Positions 11,243 to 22,358 of a stretch of DNA of 64,000 bases are shown one piece after another. Every line of letters begins with the position of its first letter. Position 1 is the stretch's first letter. Made by a program: the position numbers and the translations under genes. A model generated the notes under the pieces. The model ran no database searches and was not told the origin of the DNA. It saw only the letters and a list, made by a program, of their open reading frames with translations. This stretch comes from Hydrogenophaga sp. (GTDB lineage Bacteria > Pseudomonadota > Gammaproteobacteria > Burkholderiales > Burkholderiaceae_C). Location: the NCBI RefSeq assembly GCF_030373225.1, contig NZ_JAUCZG010000017.1, positions 1 through 64,000 on the forward strand, in the 5' to 3' direction.

Positions 11243-12805
11243 TCAGCCCGCGTAGCGCAGGCGCAACTCGCGCTTGAGCAGCTTGCCGCTCGGGTTCTTG
11301 GGCAGGCTGTCGGTGAACACCACGCGCTTCGGTGCCTTGAAGCCGGCCATGTGCTCGCTGCAGTGCGCGATCACCTCGGCCTCGGTGAGCTGCTGCCCCG
11401 CCTTGACCACGATCACGGCCGTCACCGCCTCGACCCACTTCGCATCGGGCAGGCCGATCACCGCCACTTCGCTGACGCCACCGAGGCGGTAGATCATTTC
11501 CTCGACCTCGCGGCTGGCCACGTTCTCGCCGCCGGTCTTGATCATGTCCTTCTTGCGGTCGACCACCGTGATGTAGCCCTCGTCGTCGATCGTGGCGAGG
11601 TCGCCGCTGTGGAACCAGCCGCCTTCGAACGCGGCCTCGGTGCGCTCGGGGTCGTTGAAGTAGCCCAGCATGAGGTGCGGCGAGCGGTGCACGATCTCGC
11701 CCACCTCGCCCACCACCACGTCTTCCATGGTGGGATTGACCACCCGTGTTTCGACGTTGAGCACGGCCTTGCCGCACGAGCCGGGTTTGCGCAGCTGGTC
11801 CTGCGGGCCGAGCATGGTGGCCAGCGGAGCGATCTCGGTCTGGCCGTACAGGTTCCACAGCCGAACCGACGGCAGTCGCGCGGCCAGTTCCCGGAGCACC
11901 TCCACCGGCATGATGGACGCGCCGTAATAGCCCTTGACCAGGCTGCCCAGCTTCGCCGCATCGAAGGCGGGTGAGCGCAGCAGCGCGATCCACACCGTGG
12001 GTGGTGCGAAGAAGCTGGTGATCCGGTGCTGCTCGATCAGCGCCAGCAGGTTGTCCGGCACCGGCCGGGACGTGATCACGTTGCTGCTGCCGATGAAGAT
12101 GGCGGGGCCGAAAAACACGTCGAGCTGGGCGCAGTGGTAGAGCGGCAGCGCGTGCAGCGCACGGTCGACCTCGGCGATCTCGGCATTGATCACGCAGCTC
12201 ACGTACTGCCACAGCACCGCGTCGTGCGTGAGCATGGCGCCCTTGGGGGTGGACTCGGTGCCGCTGGTGTAGACGATCTGCGCCAGGTCAAAGCTGCCCA
12301 GGCTCACCTCGGGCAGCGGATCGGGGCAGGCCGCAAGGTGGTCGAAGCGGTGCATGGCAGGGTCGGGCTCGCCCGGGTCTTCGCCGGGCAGCCAGATGAA
12401 ACGCTCCACGGCGGTGTCCAGCGCCGCGGCCTCGCGGGCGAGGGCCGCCAGGCCGCTGTCGGTGGCCAGCGTCCTGGCGCCGGCGTGGCGCAGGATCCAG
12501 GCCACCTCGTCGGCCTTGAGCATGAAGTTGATCGGCACCATCACCGCGCCGCGCCGGGCCAGGGCAAAGCGCAGGGCGGCGAAGCCGTGCGAATTGCGCG
12601 CCAGCACGGCGACCTTGTCGCCTTCCTCCACGCCCAGGTGCGCCAGGCCGGCGGCCAGCCGGCTGACCAGGGCATCGAAGTCGGCGTATGTCCAGAGGGT
12701 GTCGCCGCAGACGATGGCCGTCTTGTCGGGCAGGCGCAGCGCGGTGCGGTGCAGGGCATCGGCAATGGTCTGGCGGCGCACCACCGGGGGAATGAACAAG
12801 GACAT
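11243..12805 (-). CDS. Acyl-CoA synthetase (AMP-forming, ANL superfamily)
   Basis: The 520-residue enzyme should activate a carboxylic acid to its CoA thioester through an acyl-adenylate. The AMP-binding loop appears as YTSGTESTPKGAML, the adenine-contact motif as LYGQTEIAPL, and the hinge region as GWFHSGDLATIDDEGY...DRKKDMIKTGGENV. The catalytic Lys is in PKNPSGKLLKREL near the C-terminus. It resembles medium- or long-chain fatty-acyl and related ligases, and the chain-length preference cannot be told. A GGAGC ribosome-binding site precedes the ATG at 12805. It stands alone, without beta-oxidation genes. Confidence 0.9.
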   Translation of the reverse strand: MSLFIPPVVRRQTIADALHRTALRLPDKTAIVCGDTLWTYADFDALVSRLAAGLAHLGVEEGDKVAVLARNSHGFAALRFALARRGAVMVPINFMLKADEVAWILRHAGARTLATDSGLAALAREAAALDTAVERFIWLPGEDPGEPDPAMHRFDHLAACPDPLPEVSLGSFDLAQIVYTSGTESTPKGAMLTHDAVLWQYVSCVINAEIAEVDRALHALPLYHCAQLDVFFGPAIFIGSSNVITSRPVPDNLLALIEQHRITSFFAPPTVWIALLRSPAFDAAKLGSLVKGYYGASIMPVEVLRELAARLPSVRLWNLYGQTEIAPLATMLGPQDQLRKPGSCGKAVLNVETRVVNPTMEDVVVGEVGEIVHRSPHLMLGYFNDPERTEAAFEGGWFHSGDLATIDDEGYITVVDRKKDMIKTGGENVASREVEEMIYRLGGVSEVAVIGLPDAKWVEAVTAVIVVKAGQQLTEAEVIAHCSEHMAGFKAPKRVVFTDSLPKNPSGKLLKRELRLRYAG

Positions 12806-12948
12806 GCAGGGCTCCTGAAGAAACGGCGGGCCGCGTGGGCAGTGGGACCGATTGAAGCCGAATCGACGGCTTTGACCATGCGCGTTTTCACCAGCCTGCT
12901 GTCACCTTTGCACACCGCGCGCGGGGCATCCGTTCACCGAACGCGCAC

Positions 12949-12954
12949 TATCAT
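12949..12954 (+). promoter_or_regulatory. -10 element of the MlaE-like gene (leaderless)
   Basis: TATCAT ends six bases before the ATG at 12961. There is no Shine-Dalgarno sequence. Confidence 0.4.
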
Positions 12955-12960
12955 CGCCTG

Positions 12961-13767
12961 ATGAACCCCGTGTCTGCCAGCCAGAACCTCATGACCCGCT
13001 GGGGTCAGCGTCTGCGCGCCTCTTGGGTCACCTGGTGGCAGGTGGTCATGCTGGGCGCGCAGATCCTGGTGACCGCGCTCACGCCGTCGAGCTATGCCCG
13101 CGGCGCGCGTCGCCAGAGCCTGCTGCTGCACATCTACCAGGCCACGGCGCCGCTGCTCACCGGTTTTCTGGTGCTCTCGGCGCTGATCAGTCTGGTGCTG
13201 ATCCGCATCGTGGTGGCCACGGCCTACAGCTACGGCCTGTCGCAATACGCGCTCGAGGTGCTGGTGCGCACCCTGGTGCTCGAACTGATTCCGCTGTATG
13301 CCGCGATGTTTGTCGCGGCGCGCTACGCCATGCCGGGTGCCCAGCGCGTGCGCGAGCAGCTGTCTGCCCGCCAGCGCTCCGGGCAGGAACTGGGCCAGGG
13401 GGTGTTGTTGACCAGCGAACTGCTGCCGCGTGCACTGGCTTCGGTGTTCTCGGTGCTCATGCTCGCCGCCCTGAGCTGCGTGATCGCGCTGGTGCTCACC
13501 TACCTCACGGTCTACGGCTTCTCGCCCTGGGGCCTGCCCGGCTACACGCGCAGCGTGGGCCAGGTGTTCACGCCCGCCGTCACGCTGATCTTCACCCTCA
13601 AGACCCTGTTCTTCAGCCTGGCGGTGGCGGTGGTGCCGCTGGCCGGCAGCGCACAGCAGGACGCGCAGGGCTTGTATGCCCGGCGCAGCGACATCTCGGA
13701 ATTCGCCCGCCTGTTCTCGGTGGTGCTGCTCATTGAAATCATTTCGCTGGTCGGCAACTACTACTGA
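12961..13767 (+). CDS. MlaE-like ABC transporter permease
   Basis: The 268-residue protein has the size, the amphipathic N-terminal helix and about five transmembrane segments of the MlaE/YrbE permease family, which moves phospholipids or other hydrophobic molecules across the inner membrane with an MCE-domain partner. The segment LVLELIPLYAAMFVAARYA resembles the conserved central region of the family. The MCE gene follows after six bases. Unlike a full Mla operon, no ATP-binding subunit (MlaF) gene is present here, so one must be encoded elsewhere. Confidence 0.85.
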   Translation: MNPVSASQNLMTRWGQRLRASWVTWWQVVMLGAQILVTALTPSSYARGARRQSLLLHIYQATAPLLTGFLVLSALISLVLIRIVVATAYSYGLSQYALEVLVRTLVLELIPLYAAMFVAARYAMPGAQRVREQLSARQRSGQELGQGVLLTSELLPRALASVFSVLMLAALSCVIALVLTYLTVYGFSPWGLPGYTRSVGQVFTPAVTLIFTLKTLFFSLAVAVVPLAGSAQQDAQGLYARRSDISEFARLFSVVLLIEIISLVGNYY

Positions 13768-13773
13768 AACGCC

Positions 13774-14778
13774 ATGAACGCCTCACCCGACGATCCCCAG
13801 GTCCCAGAGACTCCCGAGGTCAGGAACCTCGAGTTCAAGGCCGCCCTGCTGCTCGGGGTCATGCTGGTGCTGGTGATCGGGTCGGCGCTGTACGTGATGT
13901 TTGCGCGCGGCATGTTCGAAGACACGCAGCGGCTGGTGCTGATTTCCGACGACTCCGAAGGCGTGGTCGTCGGCATGGACATGACCTTCGCCGGCTTTGC
14001 CATCGGCCGCGTGGCGCGCATCGAGCTGGGCGACGACGGCACCGCCCGCATCCTGATCGATGTGCCGAGCAAGGACGCGAAGTGGCTGCGCACCTCCAGC
14101 ATCTTCACCATGGAGCGCGGCCTGGTGGGCGGCACGCGCATCCGTGCCTACAGCGGCGTGCTGGACGACCCGGCCTTGCCCGACGGCGCCGAGAGAGGTG
14201 TGCTGCGCGGCGACACGGCCGCCGAGATCCCCAAGCTGGCCGCGAGCATGCGCGAGGTGCTGGAGAACGTGGCCGCCCTCACGCGCGACGACGCAGCGCT
14301 GGCCCTGGCGCTGGCCAACCTGCAAGGCGCCACCGAGCGGCTCAAGGGCCCGCAGGGCGCCATGGGTGTGCTGATGGGCAACGACGAAGACGCGAAGAAG
14401 CTGGTGATCACCGTCGAACGCGCCAACGCGCTGCTGGCGCGTGCCGAGACACTCACCGCGCGCATGGACAGCCTGGTGAGCAACGCCGACAGGCAGGTGT
14501 TCGGCCAGGGTTCGGCCGACGGTGGGCTGGTCGCCGACGCGCGCACGACGGTGCTGCAGCTCAACGGCCTGCTCGCCGAGGCCCGCACCAGCCTGCAAAA
14601 GGTGGACGCCGTGCTGGTGGAAGCCCAGGGCATTGCCAGCAACACCCGCGAAGCCACCACCGATCTGGGGGTGCTGCGCGGCGAGGTCGAATCCAGCCTG
14701 CGCAAGGTGGACGGGCTGATCAACGACATCAACCGCAGGTGGCCGTTTGCGCGCGACACGGAGATCACACTTCCATGA
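13774..14778 (+). CDS. MlaD-family MCE domain protein
   Basis: The 334-residue product has one N-terminal transmembrane helix (about residues 24-46) and a single MCE domain (about residues 50-130, with GMDMTFAGFAIGRV and GGTRIRAY). A long, mainly helical C-terminal part follows. MCE proteins form hexameric rings in the periplasm that bind lipids and sit on an MlaE permease. The stop overlaps the next gene as ATGA, so this protein, the permease and the lipoprotein are translated as a unit. Confidence 0.88.
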   Translation: MNASPDDPQVPETPEVRNLEFKAALLLGVMLVLVIGSALYVMFARGMFEDTQRLVLISDDSEGVVVGMDMTFAGFAIGRVARIELGDDGTARILIDVPSKDAKWLRTSSIFTMERGLVGGTRIRAYSGVLDDPALPDGAERGVLRGDTAAEIPKLAASMREVLENVAALTRDDAALALALANLQGATERLKGPQGAMGVLMGNDEDAKKLVITVERANALLARAETLTARMDSLVSNADRQVFGQGSADGGLVADARTTVLQLNGLLAEARTSLQKVDAVLVEAQGIASNTREATTDLGVLRGEVESSLRKVDGLINDINRRWPFARDTEITLP

Positions 14779-15509
14779 ACACCCCCGCGCCGGTCCCTTC
14801 GGTCCCGTCACCCCCTCAAGGGGGCAATACCTGCGGCCCGGCAAAGCCGGTTCCGCGGTATTTCTGGACGGGGAGCGCCACGGCACTCCTGCTTGCGGTC
14901 TGCGCCTGCTCCAGCAACCCGCCCCCACCCGACTGGCCGGCCGAGGCCAAGGGCAGCAGCGAACGCGCCACCGAGGCCTGGCTCAGCGGCAACAGCCGCA
15001 TCGAGGCGGCCGAATTCAAACGGGCGCGTGACGAGGTGGCTCGCACCGGACAGGTCAACCTGGTGGCGCGGCTGGAGCTGCTGCGCTGTGCCACGCGGGT
15101 GGCCAGTCTGGTGGTGGAGCCTTGCGCCGGGTTTGATGCGCTGGCGCAGGACGCCGCCCCCGCCGAGCAGGCCTACGCGCGGTATCTGGCGGGCACGGCG
15201 CAAGCGGCGGATGCCGCGCTGTTGCCCGAGGTGCACCGCAGTCTGGTCGGCAACGCGGCGCCAGACGCGGCCTTGGCCGCCATCACAGATCCACTCTCGC
15301 AACTCGTGGCCGCCGGTGTGTTGTTTCGCAGCGGCCGTGCCACGCCGGGCGTGATCGCCCAGGCGGTGGGCACCGCGTCGGCGCGCGGCTGGCGCCGGCC
15401 TTTGCTGGCCTGGCTGCGGGTGCAGCAGCAACGCGCACAGGCCGCCGGAGATGCAGCGGCGGCGGCCGCCCTGCAACGGCGCATCGATCTGGTGGCGCCG
15501 CCGCGCTGA
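14775..15509 (+). CDS. Putative lipoprotein of the Mla-like cluster
   Basis: This 244-residue protein does not match a family I can name. After about 33 unusual residues comes a hydrophobic stretch (ATALLLAVCAC) that looks like a lipoprotein signal with the lipidated Cys in VCAC. The mature part is Ala-rich and helical. The N-terminal residues are encoded by a C5/G5 hairpin repeat element, so the repeat appears to have extended the gene at its 5' end or inserted behind the start codon. By position it may be an auxiliary outer-membrane partner of the MlaE/MlaD pair, but this is inference only. Confidence 0.7.
   Translation: MNTPAPVPSVPSPPQGGNTCGPAKPVPRYFWTGSATALLLAVCACSSNPPPPDWPAEAKGSSERATEAWLSGNSRIEAAEFKRARDEVARTGQVNLVARLELLRCATRVASLVVEPCAGFDALAQDAAPAEQAYARYLAGTAQAADAALLPEVHRSLVGNAAPDAALAAITDPLSQLVAAGVLFRSGRATPGVIAQAVGTASARGWRRPLLAWLRVQQQRAQAAGDAAAAAALQRRIDLVAPPR
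14798..14860. repeat. C5/G5 hairpin repeat inside lipoprotein gene
   Basis: CCCCC-TCAA-GGGGG (14811-14824) is followed by a second stem, CCGGC-AAA-GCCGG (14838-14850). The same architecture of a C/G hairpin beside a second GC stem recurs at 59290-59331 and 63438-63512. Here it is translated as the first part of the lipoprotein precursor. Confidence 0.65.
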
Positions 15510-16004
15510 TCAGCGCATCGGAATCACGGTGCCGGCGGGCAGCGGCACGGCGGTGATGCTGTTGTCGGGCGAGCCTTCGATGACACGGTCGGAATAGCTC
15601 AGGTAGACCAGCGTGTTGCGCGCCTTGTCGATCATGCGCACCACCTGCAGCTTCTTGAACACCAGCGAGGTGCGCTCGGTGAACACCACCTCCTGCTGCT
15701 TCAGGGGGTCGCCGGTGAACGACACCGCGCCCACCTGCCGGCATTCGATGCTGGCGTCCGACTTGTCTTCGGCCAGGCCGAGCCCGCCCTTGATGCCGCC
15801 CGTCTTGGCGCGGGAGACGTAGCAGGTCACGCCCTTGACCTGGGGGTCGTCGAAGGCGTCGACGACGATCTTGTGGTCGGGCCCGAGCCACTTGAAGACC
15901 GTGTCCACCTCGCCGATGGACTCGGCGTGAACCACCGAGGCAGCGAACAACAGGCCCACGGCCAGACCGCCCATGGGCGCGTGAAAGGAAAGGAATGGGT
16001 TCAT
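15510..16004 (-). CDS. creA: CreA family protein
   Basis: The 164-residue product belongs to the CreA family of small periplasmic proteins of unknown function. A signal peptide (residues 1-27, ending VVHA) is followed by the family core [28 protein letters not shown] and [14 protein letters not shown], and then a tail ending in VIPMR. The ATG at 16004 gives the clean signal peptide. The frame upstream belongs to the AEC transporter read in another frame. The gene ends tail to tail with the lipoprotein gene without any spacer. Confidence 0.92.
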   Translation of the reverse strand: MNPFLSFHAPMGGLAVGLLFAASVVHAESIGEVDTVFKWLGPDHKIVVDAFDDPQVKGVTCYVSRAKTGGIKGGLGLAEDKSDASIECRQVGAVSFTGDPLKQQEVVFTERTSLVFKKLQVVRMIDKARNTLVYLSYSDRVIEGSPDNSITAVPLPAGTVIPMR

Positions 16005-16029
16005 GGTGACTTTCTGCAAAGGGGCTTGA

Positions 16030-16950
16030 TCATGCGCCGGCCAGTGGCCTGAGCACGCCCAGCGCAAACGGCAGGCTGGCGATGCCCAGCAAGGTGGACA
16101 GCGTGACCAGCCCGGCCACATAAGGCCCGTTGTAGCCCATGCGCGCGGCCAGCACATAACAGCTGGAGGCCGTGGGCACGGCCGAGAACATCAGCAGGAT
16201 GGTGGTCTGGGTCGGGTCCAGGCCAAACAGCAGCGCCAGGCCGAGCGCCATGACCGGCATGCCCAGGTGTTTGACCGCCAGCACCAGGCCGCCCAGCGTT
16301 TTGGCGCTGGCCAGCATGCCGAACTGCATGCCCGCGCCGGCGGCCATGAGGCCCAGCGCCAGCGAGGCCTGGCCGATGCGGTTGACCGTGGGCTCCAGCC
16401 AGAACGGCATGGAAAAGCCCAGCAGGTTGGCCACCAGGCCCGACACCGTGCCGATGATGAGCGGGTTGCGCACCAGTTCGCGCAGGAAGCCCTTGTTGGC
16501 GTGCCTGGCCATCGGCCACACGGCGCCCACGTTGAACAGCGGCACGCACACGCCGATCAGCACCGCGATCATGAGCAGGCCCGGTGGTCCGGCGACTTTC
16601 TCGGCCAGGGCGAGCGCAATGAAGGAATTGAAGCGAAAGCCCACCTGCGCGCTGGCTGCGTGCAGCCGCACATCGAGGTGTTTGCCGACCCAGGGCCAGT
16701 GCGGCAGCGAATACGACAGGGCGATGCCGCACAGTCCGAGCGCGAAGCCCGCGGCCATCAGGCTGGACGCCTGGTTCAGGTCGAGCGGGCTTTTGACGAT
16801 GCTGTGGAACAGCAGCACCGGGAACAGGAAGTAATAGACCAGGCTTTCCACCTGTTCCCAGACCTTGCGGTTGAGCGCCGTGAAGCGGCAGATCAGGTAG
16901 CCGCAGAGGATCAGGGAGAAGTCGGGGAAGAGCAGTTGGGCGAAATTCAC
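16030..16950 (-). CDS. AEC family (auxin efflux carrier-like) transporter
   Basis: This protein of about 306 residues has roughly ten transmembrane helices and the general layout of AEC permeases, which export or import organic acids and related solutes in bacteria. N-terminal LCGYLICRF and [14 protein letters not shown] and C-terminal [22 protein letters not shown] are typical of the family. I prefer the GTG at 16950. The minus-strand hexamer TATGCT ends six bases before it, and the alternative ATG at 17016 would add 22 polar residues reaching into the next gene. The substrate is unknown. Confidence 0.88.
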   Translation of the reverse strand: MNFAQLLFPDFSLILCGYLICRFTALNRKVWEQVESLVYYFLFPVLLFHSIVKSPLDLNQASSLMAAGFALGLCGIALSYSLPHWPWVGKHLDVRLHAASAQVGFRFNSFIALALAEKVAGPPGLLMIAVLIGVCVPLFNVGAVWPMARHANKGFLRELVRNPLIIGTVSGLVANLLGFSMPFWLEPTVNRIGQASLALGLMAAGAGMQFGMLASAKTLGGLVLAVKHLGMPVMALGLALLFGLDPTQTTILLMFSAVPTASSCYVLAARMGYNGPYVAGLVTLSTLLGIASLPFALGVLRPLAGA

Positions 16951-16956
16951 CGTCCG

Positions 16957-16962
16957 AGCATA
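16957..16962 (-). promoter_or_regulatory. -10 element of the AEC transporter gene (leaderless)
   Basis: TATGCT on the minus strand ends six bases before the GTG start at 16950. No Shine-Dalgarno sequence is present. Confidence 0.35.
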
Positions 16963-16987
16963 CCGGGCGGCGCCCTGCGTCCGGGCC

Positions 16988-17419
16988 TCAAGGCTTGTGC
17001 GGTTCGCGGCAGGCACCGAGCCGGGTGACGCCGCCGTCGGATGGCAGCCAGTGCGACAGGGGCCGGCAGTGTCCGTTCATGCACAGCTCGTAGTCGGGCA
17101 CGAAGGCCGATCGGCTCAGGCGCAGTTCGCCCGGAGCGCGCTGCGCCGGCGTGTAGCTGTACCAGCCGTCCTTGAGCACCGCATCGGGCGGGGGCTCCAT
17201 GCCGGCGCCCGAGCCCTTCACCCGGGCGCTCAAGGCCCGCAGTTCGGGTGGTGCCGCGCGCCCGGGTGCGGCCACCACCGCGTAGTCCTCTTCCCAGCGC
17301 ACTTTTTCGATCGAATGCGTCCAGGCCAGGGTGAAGCGTTCGGTGGCCACAAAGGCCGGCCCGTGGATCGGCGCGGCGGCCACCGCCGCCAGCACCAGAC
17401 ACACGCCCAGGCCGGCCAC
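16988..17419 (-). CDS. DUF1850 domain protein of the TAXI TRAP transporter
   Basis: The 143-residue product has a short N-terminal hydrophobic signal and the DUF1850 core (FTLAWTHSIEKVRWEEDY). DUF1850 proteins are regularly encoded next to TAXI-type TRAP transporters and are thought to assist them, but no activity is established. It starts with GTG at 17419, three bases after the permease stop, so it is the last gene of the operon. A conserved CMNGHCRPL segment holds a Cys pair that might form a disulfide. Confidence 0.85.
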   Translation of the reverse strand: MAGLGVCLVLAAVAAAPIHGPAFVATERFTLAWTHSIEKVRWEEDYAVVAAPGRAAPPELRALSARVKGSGAGMEPPPDAVLKDGWYSYTPAQRAPGELRLSRSAFVPDYELCMNGHCRPLSHWLPSDGGVTRLGACREPHKP

Positions 17420-17422
17420 GGC

Positions 17423-19489
<2,067 letters not shown>

Positions 19490-19516
19490 GGAAACCTCGG
19501 GTCAACAGAAATGGAA

Positions 19517-19537
19517 ACGGCCCCGCTCAGGGGCCGT
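19517..19537 (-). promoter_or_regulatory. Intercistronic hairpin between TAXI binding-protein and permease genes
   Basis: ACGGCCCC-(5 nt)-GGGGCCGT forms an 8-bp perfect stem. On the minus strand it is followed by GTTTCCATTTCTG, a weak U-rich stretch. It probably works as a partial terminator or 3'-end stabiliser, keeping binding-protein mRNA more abundant than permease mRNA. Confidence 0.55.
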
Positions 19538-19594
19538 GTCAAATCGGGCAGGTGTCGTGGGCAACACCGAAACGCCCGGTCGCCTGTCGGCGCC

Positions 19595-20554
19595 TTACTT
19601 GATCAGGCCCACTTCCTTGTAATAACGCTCGGCGCCGGGGTGCAGCGGCACCGGCATGCCCTTGATGGCGTTTTCGCGCTTGATGGCCTTGGCGGCGTTG
19701 TGCGCGGCATAGAGCGTGTCGATGTTGTCGTACATCGCCTTGGCCATGCGGTAGGCCGTGTCGTCCGACACGCCGCTGTGGGTCACCAGGAAGTTGGGGA
19801 TAGCTGCCGTGGGGATGTCCATCGTCTGGCCGGTGTAGGTGTTGGCCGGAATGACGGCGGGCTGGTAAGCCGCGTCACCCACCTTGGCCACCACGTCGGC
19901 AGGCACCGAAACCACCACGATCTTGACCGAGGTGGACAGGTCGCGGATGGACGCCACGCCCAGGCCGGCCGATTGCAGGGTCGCATCGAGCTGGCGGTTC
20001 TTCATGAGTTCGACCGACTCGCCGAAGGGCAGGTACTCGACCTTGGCCAGGTCGGCGTAGCTCAGGCCGGCGGCCTTGAGCACGGCGCGCGCGTTGAGTT
20101 CGGTGCCCGACTTGGCGGCACCCACCGAGACGCGCTTGCCCTTGAGGTCGGCCAGGGTCTTGATGCCGGAGTCGGCGCTGGCGACGATCTGGATGTAATT
20201 GTTGTAGGTGGCGGAGAGACCACGCAGCTTGTCGAGCTTGGCCGGGAAGCCTGCCTCGGCATTGCCCTTCCAGGCGTCGGACAGGGAATCGGCCAGCGAC
20301 AGGGCCAGTTCACCGCGACCGGCCTGCAGCAGGTTCAGGTTTTCGGCCGAGGCGCGCGTGACCTGGGCGGTGGAGCGGGTGTTGGGAATGTCCTTGGCGA
20401 AAATCTGCGAGAGCGCCACACCCATGGGGTAGTACACACCGCTCTGCCCGCCGGTCAACACGTTGACGAACTGTTGTTGCTGTGCCGTGGCCACGCCGGT
20501 GACGAGGGCAGCGCCCAGGCTCAGGCCCAGACCGATCTTGTGAATCAAACGCAT
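19595..20554 (-). CDS. TAXI family TRAP transporter solute-binding protein
   Basis: The 319-residue product is the periplasmic receptor of the adjacent TRAP permease. The signal peptide covers residues 1-26 (ending ATAQ). The mature part has TGGQSGVYYPMGVAL, typical of TAXI receptors, then DLKGKRVSVGAAKSGTELNA and the C-terminal LHPGAERYYKE, also characteristic. The ATG at 20554 is preceded by AGGAG. The open frame extends upstream, but that part has no signal-peptide logic. The ligand is probably a small carboxylate or amino acid such as glutamate, which is not provable here. Confidence 0.93.
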   Translation of the reverse strand: MRLIHKIGLGLSLGAALVTGVATAQQQQFVNVLTGGQSGVYYPMGVALSQIFAKDIPNTRSTAQVTRASAENLNLLQAGRGELALSLADSLSDAWKGNAEAGFPAKLDKLRGLSATYNNYIQIVASADSGIKTLADLKGKRVSVGAAKSGTELNARAVLKAAGLSYADLAKVEYLPFGESVELMKNRQLDATLQSAGLGVASIRDLSTSVKIVVVSVPADVVAKVGDAAYQPAVIPANTYTGQTMDIPTAAIPNFLVTHSGVSDDTAYRMAKAMYDNIDTLYAAHNAAKAIKRENAIKGMPVPLHPGAERYYKEVGLIK

Positions 20555-20675
20555 GTGAGAGTCTCCTGTTGTTGGCAAAAAGGCGAAGGGGCAGAATACC
20601 GCAACACCCCTGCCTGTACCCCTAGGAAACTGCGTATTCGGCAGCCCGGGTTTACCCCAACCCGGCAGCGCCCGC

Positions 20676-20681
20676 GATACT
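20676..20681 (+). promoter_or_regulatory. -10 element of xerD (leaderless)
   Basis: GATACT ends seven bases before the xerD ATG at 20689. No Shine-Dalgarno sequence is present. Confidence 0.4.
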
Positions 20682-20688
20682 GTGCGCC

Positions 20689-21609
20689 ATGACAAACCCG
20701 ACACTGGCCGAGACCAGCCAGGACCTGGCTGGTGCATTTGTCGATGCGCTGTGGCTGGAGGAGGGCCTCTCGCGCAACACGCTGGACGCCTATCGGCGCG
20801 ACCTGGTCCTGCTGGGCCAATGGCTGGCCACGCAGGGCAAGACCCTGCCCGAGACCACCGAGGCCGATCTCAACGGTTATTTCAGTGCGCGCCACAGCCA
20901 GACCCGGGCGACCACCGCGAACCGCAGGCTCACGGTGTTCAAGCGCTACTTCCGCTGGGCGCTGCGCGAGCGGCACATCGGCGCCGACCCGACCCTGCGC
21001 CTGACCCCGGCACGCCAGCCGCTGCGTGTGCCCAAGACGATGTCGGAGGCACAGGTGGAAGCCCTGCTGGGCGCGCCCGACGTGGGCACGGCACTGGGCC
21101 TGCGCGACCGCGGCATGCTGGAGCTGATGTACGCCAGCGGCCTGCGCGTGAGCGAGCTGGTGACGCTCAAGACCTGGCACGTGGGCATGAACGAGCAGGT
21201 GCTGCGAGTCACCGGGAAAGGCAACAAGGAGCGGCTGGTGCCGTTTGGTCAGGTGGCGGGGCAGTGGCTGCAGCGCTACCTCGGGCAGGCGCGCGGCGAG
21301 ATCCTGGGCGGCCTGCAGAGCGAAGACCTGTTTGTCACCTCGCGCGGTTCGCGCGCGGGCGAGGCCATGACCCGGGCGATGTTCTGGCAGCTGGTGAAGA
21401 AGTACGCACTGGCCGCCGGCATCACCTCACCCTTGTCGCCACACACCCTGCGCCATGCGTTTGCCACCCATCTGCTCAACCACGGCGCCGACCTGCGCGC
21501 GGTGCAGATGCTGCTGGGCCATGCCGACATCTCCACCACCACGATCTACACCCACGTGGCCCGCGAGCGCCTCAAGACCATCGTGGCGCAGCACCATCCG
21601 CGGGGCTGA
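20689..21609 (+). CDS. xerD: Site-specific tyrosine recombinase XerD
   Basis: XerD resolves chromosome dimers at dif with XerC and FtsK. The 306-residue protein has the N-terminal SAM-like core-binding domain ([16 protein letters not shown]) and the catalytic domain. The catalytic Arg is in [10 protein letters not shown], the Lys in [12 protein letters not shown], the HxxR in [12 protein letters not shown], and the nucleophile Tyr in TTTIYTHV. The overall pattern fits XerD better than XerC or an integron or phage integrase, and there is no attachment site or element around it. It stands alone between the TRAP operon and msrA. Confidence 0.94.
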   Translation: MTNPTLAETSQDLAGAFVDALWLEEGLSRNTLDAYRRDLVLLGQWLATQGKTLPETTEADLNGYFSARHSQTRATTANRRLTVFKRYFRWALRERHIGADPTLRLTPARQPLRVPKTMSEAQVEALLGAPDVGTALGLRDRGMLELMYASGLRVSELVTLKTWHVGMNEQVLRVTGKGNKERLVPFGQVAGQWLQRYLGQARGEILGGLQSEDLFVTSRGSRAGEAMTRAMFWQLVKKYALAAGITSPLSPHTLRHAFATHLLNHGADLRAVQMLLGHADISTTTIYTHVARERLKTIVAQHHPRG

Positions 21610-21634
21610 CAGCGGCAAGCCGGGCAACCCTCGG

Positions 21635-21733
21635 ACCGTTCGCACTGAGCCGGTCGAAGGGCCGCCAGTGACGGGATGGTGATGGCTTCGACAGGCCCAG
21701 CCCGAACGGAGGGAAGCTCAGTCCGAAAGGGGG
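21635..21733. repeat. Palindromic repeat cluster between xerD and msrA
   Basis: An element at 21635-21661, slightly degenerate (CTGAGCCGGTCGAAGG), faces an inverted copy at 21684-21713 and a partial copy at 21716-21733. It lies between two convergent genes, as does the cluster after queG. Confidence 0.8.
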
Positions 21734-21746
21734 GTGTGCACCCGCA

Positions 21747-22358
21747 CTATTGCTTGCCCCACAACTGCTCCAGCCGCGCATCTCGCCCGCAGCTCGTGCG
21801 GTAGTACTGGTAGCGAACCGGGTTCTTCAGGTAGTAGTCCTGGTGGTAGGCCTCGGCCGGGTAGAAGGTGCTGGCCGCGACCACCTCGGTGACGATGGCT
21901 TCCTTGAAGGGCTTGCTCTTGTCCAGCGCCGCCAGCGAGCGTTTGACCACCTCCGCCTGCGCCGCACCGTGCGTGAAGATCGCCGTGCGGTACGGGCTGC
22001 CGGCGTCACAGAACTGGCGGTCTTTGGTGGTCGGGTCGATGGTGCGCCAGAACTTCTCCACCAGCGTGGCGTAGCTCACCCGGGTCGGGTCGAACACGAT
22101 TTCCACCGCTTCGGCGTGGCCGGTGTTGTTGGCCGAGACCTGCCGGTAGGTCGGGTTGGCCACGGTGCCGCCGATGTAGCCCGAGGTGGTGGAAATGACG
22201 CCGGGGACCTTGTCGAAGTCGGCCTCGACGCACCAGAAGCAGCCACCGGCGAACGTGGCCTTGGCCGTGGCGGACGCCGTCTGGGCGAGGGCCGCGCCGG
22301 TGAGCAGGACCGCACCCGCCAGCACGGCCAGCAGGCCGCCAAGCCAGCGCGCCTTCAT
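21747..22358 (-). CDS. msrA: Peptide methionine-(S)-S-oxide reductase MsrA, exported
   Basis: MsrA repairs methionine-S-sulfoxide in proteins. The 203-residue product has a signal peptide (about residues 1-26, ending ALAQ), which points to a periplasmic enzyme. The active-site motif GGCFWC puts the nucleophilic Cys at residue 40, and a resolving Cys is in YRTSCGRDARL near the C-terminus. HAEAVEIVFDP and EAYHQDYY are further family segments. Its ATG overlaps the msrB stop by four bases, so the two stereospecific reductases are made together. Confidence 0.96.
   Translation of the reverse strand: MKARWLGGLLAVLAGAVLLTGAALAQTASATAKATFAGGCFWCVEADFDKVPGVISTTSGYIGGTVANPTYRQVSANNTGHAEAVEIVFDPTRVSYATLVEKFWRTIDPTTKDRQFCDAGSPYRTAIFTHGAAQAEVVKRSLAALDKSKPFKEAIVTEVVAASTFYPAEAYHQDYYLKNPVRYQYYRTSCGRDARLEQLWGKQ

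Noticed and set aside
20689-21609. xerD considered as a phage or island integrase
   Set aside because: Length and motifs fit chromosomal XerD, and there is no attachment-site duplication or mobile gene next to it.
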